From positions 1-41,514 of the IMG/VR virus record IMGVR_UViG_3300046656_000525: 41,514 nucleotides of DNA; one strand, 5' to 3'. The DNA is from a virus. This document shows, piece after piece, positions 39,401-41,514 of the stretch; positions within the stretch are counted from its first letter, which is position 1; every line of letters starts with the position of its first letter. The translations under genes and the position numbers were made by a program. Under the pieces are notes generated by a model. The model ran no database searches, had not been told where the DNA came from, and saw only the letters and a program-made list of their open reading frames with translations.

Positions 39401-41514
39401 GGCTAAATCACTAACGGCCTTAGCTGAGATAAATCAGCAACGTATAGCAGAGATCCAAAAACACACAGTATTAACGGCCCAAGAGATGGCTGAGATTGAA
39501 AACCTACGCGTAGCCAACAACGTAATCCAAGACAAAATTAAATCAGTGGAAGGTGAAAGCAAAGCACAGACAGTATTGCATGGAATACTTAGCCAGCAGA
39601 CACTCGAATTAGATCGACAAATCAAAAAACAACGTCAATTGACCGAGTCGATCGAATCCGCTTTGGATATATCGAGTAAGGAATTAGAGCTCAAGCTCGC
39701 ACGCGGGGAAATTAATCAGACCCAATACGAACAACAGAGCCTTGATATCCTGAAAAAGCGCTTAGACGCTGAGGTTGCGCTATTACAGGTAATGTCCAAA
39801 CAGAAAGGGCATCAGAAAGAGAATACAGAGCAACAGAAGAAAGTACTTGACCTGCAAATAGCGATAGCCAAAGCGAGTCAGCCTAAGAAAATCGAGACTA
39901 AAGCCGAGTCAAAATCATCAGTTACTGAAATAAAACAAACCCAGATTGATTATGCCAAAATCCGTGCAGACGAATTAGCGACCCAGAAAGCCCTTAATGA
40001 AGCTCGCGAAAAAGCTCAAAAAATGCAGATCGACAATATGATTGAGTTCGCCAAGACATTGCAAAACCTATCCAATCAATTGCGCGATGCTGGGTTTAAT
40101 AGCGTCAATCAGCTTGTATCAAAATATCGCACGGCGGCCCAGATTTTCCAAGATGCGTTGGATAATATCCAAAAGCAGACTTCAAAAGGGGCCGAGGCTA
40201 TCGCAAAGATACAAGACGCTAACCTAAGAAAAGCGGTAGAAGCCCAATTAGAGTTTAATAAAGTCTATAAAGATGCCAGTAATAATCTCAAAGAGACACT
40301 ATTCTACAATAAAGACCGGGGCTTAGATACAATATCAGGGCAGCAAGGCCCAAAACGCATGGAAGTTAATGCGATAGATCCAAACACAAAGAAAGCATTT
40401 GGTATAAAAACCCAAGAAGATGCGGCGAAGGCAGTCCAAAATATTAATGCCATGGAAGAAAAGGCATTTAAAATAGCGAAAGATTATCAAATCAAAAAAA
40501 TTGAATTAGACGCCAAAGCCCAAGCGGCTTTGGATAACTACAATAAGACTCTCGGCGTCAATATCACTATGCAAGAGTTTGTTGCAAAGGGTCTGGCTCA
40601 GTATAGCGCTGAAATCGAAAAAGCCAAGCAAAAGCCATTATTTACACCAGAAGAAATCAATAACATAACAGGCGCCTTGGCTTTCCAAGCCACCGGGATG
40701 GCCAAACTTACTGATGATTACGATAAGTTTATCGACCGCATTGACAAAGCCTTTTCTATCCAAGGCGTAGCGGCTTATAACAAAGAAATCGGTGTAATAA
40801 TCGACGATATTCAGCGCTACGAGAAAGAGCTTTCAGCTAGTGGCTTTAATATCGATAAAATTATTGCGAATTATGAAGTTACCCGCCAAGAACTATTAGA
40901 AATGATGCGGAAAGCCCCAGAGCAGTTCACAAGCGAGAATAAAGCCCAGCTTGAGATGGTCAATATCCTTAAGACAAAGGCCCAGATCCAGAAAAAAGTG
41001 TTAGAAGACGCCTATAAGATGGCTTCGCTTGAATACAATATCAAAGAAATCCAAGGACAGAACAATAAATTAGCGGCTCTTTATAGCAGCATCACGGCTG
41101 AAAGCGCAAAAAATATAGAAGACGCCGTAAATCCTTATAAGGCAATCGAAGAAATCCTTGCCCAACAGGTCCATTTGCAAGAAGAAATCATCAAAAATAA
41201 TAACAAGCAATTGGCCGTTTTAAATGAAGAGCAGAAAATCAAACAGGAATCAGCCGATTTAATTGACGCCGAAATCACGGCCATTGATGCAAAGATTCGT
41301 AGTAATAACGAGTATTTAGAAACCCAAAAGAAAAGCAATGTCTATGATCTGGAAGCCCTTTCGCTTAAACTAAAACAATTAGAAGCGCAACGTCGCGGGG
41401 CTATCGCCGCTAATGAAGCTAACGAATCACAACTATTAGGGCTGGAAAAGACCGGTAAAGAAATCCAGTCGCAAATCAACGCGCTTGAAGGTGCTGCCAA
41501 AAGCAATTTAATGA
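36402..41514 (+). CDS. Tape measure protein (runs off the window end)
   Basis: 1704 complete codons from a GTG at 36402, the only in-frame start after a TAA at 36387-36389; AAAGGAGG lies 18 bases upstream. Residues about 190-550 match the tail tape measure core: GFLGAIGPAGVMAAGSIGVL, then TESVAQLRTASMETGAPLSE, and long Ala-rich helices. The rest is highly charged coiled coil. The protein sets tail length and may help DNA entry. No stop appears before 41514; joining to base 1 ends it after 1728 residues. Using about 0.15 nm per residue, the tail would be near 250-260 nm, an estimate. Confidence 0.9.
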   Translation, partial: MDNRLAIEIGIENEALKRGLLEARQLTGNYTDFVKQNSKLQSQYETEAAEKSIAEIRAARRQALTDLDKNYAEAQAKAQGNAVELRKIDENYMKSKKSIYEEGEKLVAKGIARWKDDVNDIIRQAGTEEAASVHATKLKILADLEDQYKQEVAMARKAGDSIDDIKKTQATQRAHLDIGKSEHKVTGQTYLPGFGDEAQSMARQYSSALGPVGGFLGAIGPAGVMAAGSIGVLTAGMAKGIEIANEYDLNITKISTLLNEKQEAGLTESVAQLRTASMETGAPLSELQTTMYNLIGSVPIFADNLDAAASASANAAKTAKALGASTDTVALAMGNLGNASNLNLANMEDQKFVMDAMAQVMNAGVIPSAEVMAQNIAKSAPALAQLTANGREAIKINGALTAAFTQNGLSVDTAQDRIKAFGVVLANADDRMKLIKAGLKGVTEMGQITDINALAESLGQDITKFTSLIGSQEANEALRLIGKQGGEAFKSVMEGFENMGGAADTMYNKMANTTQTQMERIKAITNDIFLTMGQNGTAAMGGLATTTANVLQFIDNALQSADAKYKKAAAEIQNQTQLANQTEISLGKVDQAMAKLNQIGPNLKPLDDKKIIGGLQINLEQIAKTAGPAAAAEIERLMKADGPIGERLEKIKVQLEAIDSQARTGQQAAAMDAQVQAGKALNDVVQQQGNWWQRNLGTILQVGEYVAGGLTGGLATVALETSGLNKNLQDMANADVFGNLGNKVVNLSMEYDSLMQKSKGMVQGSKEYNETIQKAAGLAQELNTAKQQQAIVEKGTQEYADRSLAAQSVQMAKTGETLNAEKAFIDALALAPPELAKSADFQAKLKADIESAIPAMNEKITIQKALTDAAKLEGDERTKALAELVSTRSDDKNAQLLINEATAQGLNIEKDLKAAIEAQQDARMAGLASLEKAGVTLSENEKLELASYQAAKEKAAIQANEKEFQANKNKLLVEQKALEDAVNLATQDILANETLSNEEKAKSLTALAEINQQRIAEIQKHTVLTAQEMAEIENLRVANNVIQDKIKSVEGESKAQTVLHGILSQQTLELDRQIKKQRQLTESIESALDISSKELELKLARGEINQTQYEQQSLDILKKRLDAEVALLQVMSKQKGHQKENTEQQKKVLDLQIAIAKASQPKKIETKAESKSSVTEIKQTQIDYAKIRADELATQKALNEAREKAQKMQIDNMIEFAKTLQNLSNQLRDAGFNSVNQLVSKYRTAAQIFQDALDNIQKQTSKGAEAIAKIQDANLRKAVEAQLEFNKVYKDASNNLKETLFYNKDRGLDTISGQQGPKRMEVNAIDPNTKKAFGIKTQEDAAKAVQNINAMEEKAFKIAKDYQIKKIELDAKAQAALDNYNKTLGVNITMQEFVAKGLAQYSAEIEKAKQKPLFTPEEINNITGALAFQATGMAKLTDDYDKFIDRIDKAFSIQGVAAYNKEIGVIIDDIQRYEKELSASGFNIDKIIANYEVTRQELLEMMRKAPEQFTSENKAQLEMVNILKTKAQIQKKVLEDAYKMASLEYNIKEIQGQNNKLAALYSSITAESAKNIEDAVNPYKAIEEILAQQVHLQEEIIKNNNKQLAVLNEEQKIKQESADLIDAEITAIDAKIRSNNEYLETQKKSNVYDLEALSLKLKQLEAQRRGAIAANEANESQLLGLEKTGKEIQSQINALEGAAKSNLM

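Overview
The window reads as one complete, circularly permuted genome of a long-tailed (siphovirus-like) bacteriophage, about 41.5 kb and roughly 43-45% G+C by eye. Its two ends fall inside the same gene. The unterminated tape-measure frame at the right end continues in frame into the first 74 bases when the ends are joined, and stops there at a TGA. Genes are tightly packed, with ATGA, TAATG and TAGTG start-stop overlaps, Shine-Dalgarno sites and near-consensus sigma70-type promoters. This fits a bacterial host that uses the standard code. The ERF, Gp157, NinB-like and AntA/KilAC families are typical of phages of Proteobacteria and Firmicutes; I cannot name the host.

Layout, starting from a divergent control region at about 8744-8957. 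Leftward (8743 to 6492) runs an operon of eight small genes with two pairs of paralogues and one membrane protein. Rightward runs everything else. First comes recombination and replication: ERF annealing protein, Gp157-like protein, a run of six tiny Cys-rich zinc-binding proteins, and a winged-helix replication initiator. Next is a dense accessory block (13.6-21.1 kb). It holds an alpha/beta hydrolase, a tail-fibre-type domain protein interrupted by an in-frame UGA, an HNH-like protein, HTH proteins, a four-gene array of one small repeated domain, an AntA-KilAC antirepressor behind a strong promoter and a two-stem leader, and a NinB-like protein. Then follows a glycan-type cassette (21.1-25.7 kb): three glycosyltransferases, two methyltransferase-fold proteins and an embedded beta-rich protein.

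Packaging and head genes come next (25.7-34.1 kb): excisionase-type HTH, probable small terminase, large terminase, SPP1-like portal, MuF-like minor head protein, an unexpected XRE regulator, scaffold and major capsid protein. The tail module follows (34.1 kb through the origin to 5.1 kb): tail completion protein, tail tube candidate, a strong terminator, a chaperone pair joined by a predicted -1 frameshift, a 1728-residue tape measure, a beta-helix tail protein, a hub-like protein and a fibre with an internal duplication. Lysis genes (XhlA-like, holin, C39-like cysteine peptidase) close the rightward unit, which converges tail-to-tail with the leftward operon at 6492-6505.

No integrase, DNA polymerase, helicase, tRNA, CRISPR array or insertion sequence was recognised. 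Because the genome seems complete, those absences mean something: replication must lean on the host, and if the phage is temperate it has no obvious integration gene. The observations most worth checking are the UGA exactly where the family has a conserved Trp (15119), the open but start-less N-terminus of the large terminase, the Cys-rich and small-domain gene arrays, the switch-like antirepressor leader, and two promoters placed so that their transcripts would be leaderless.
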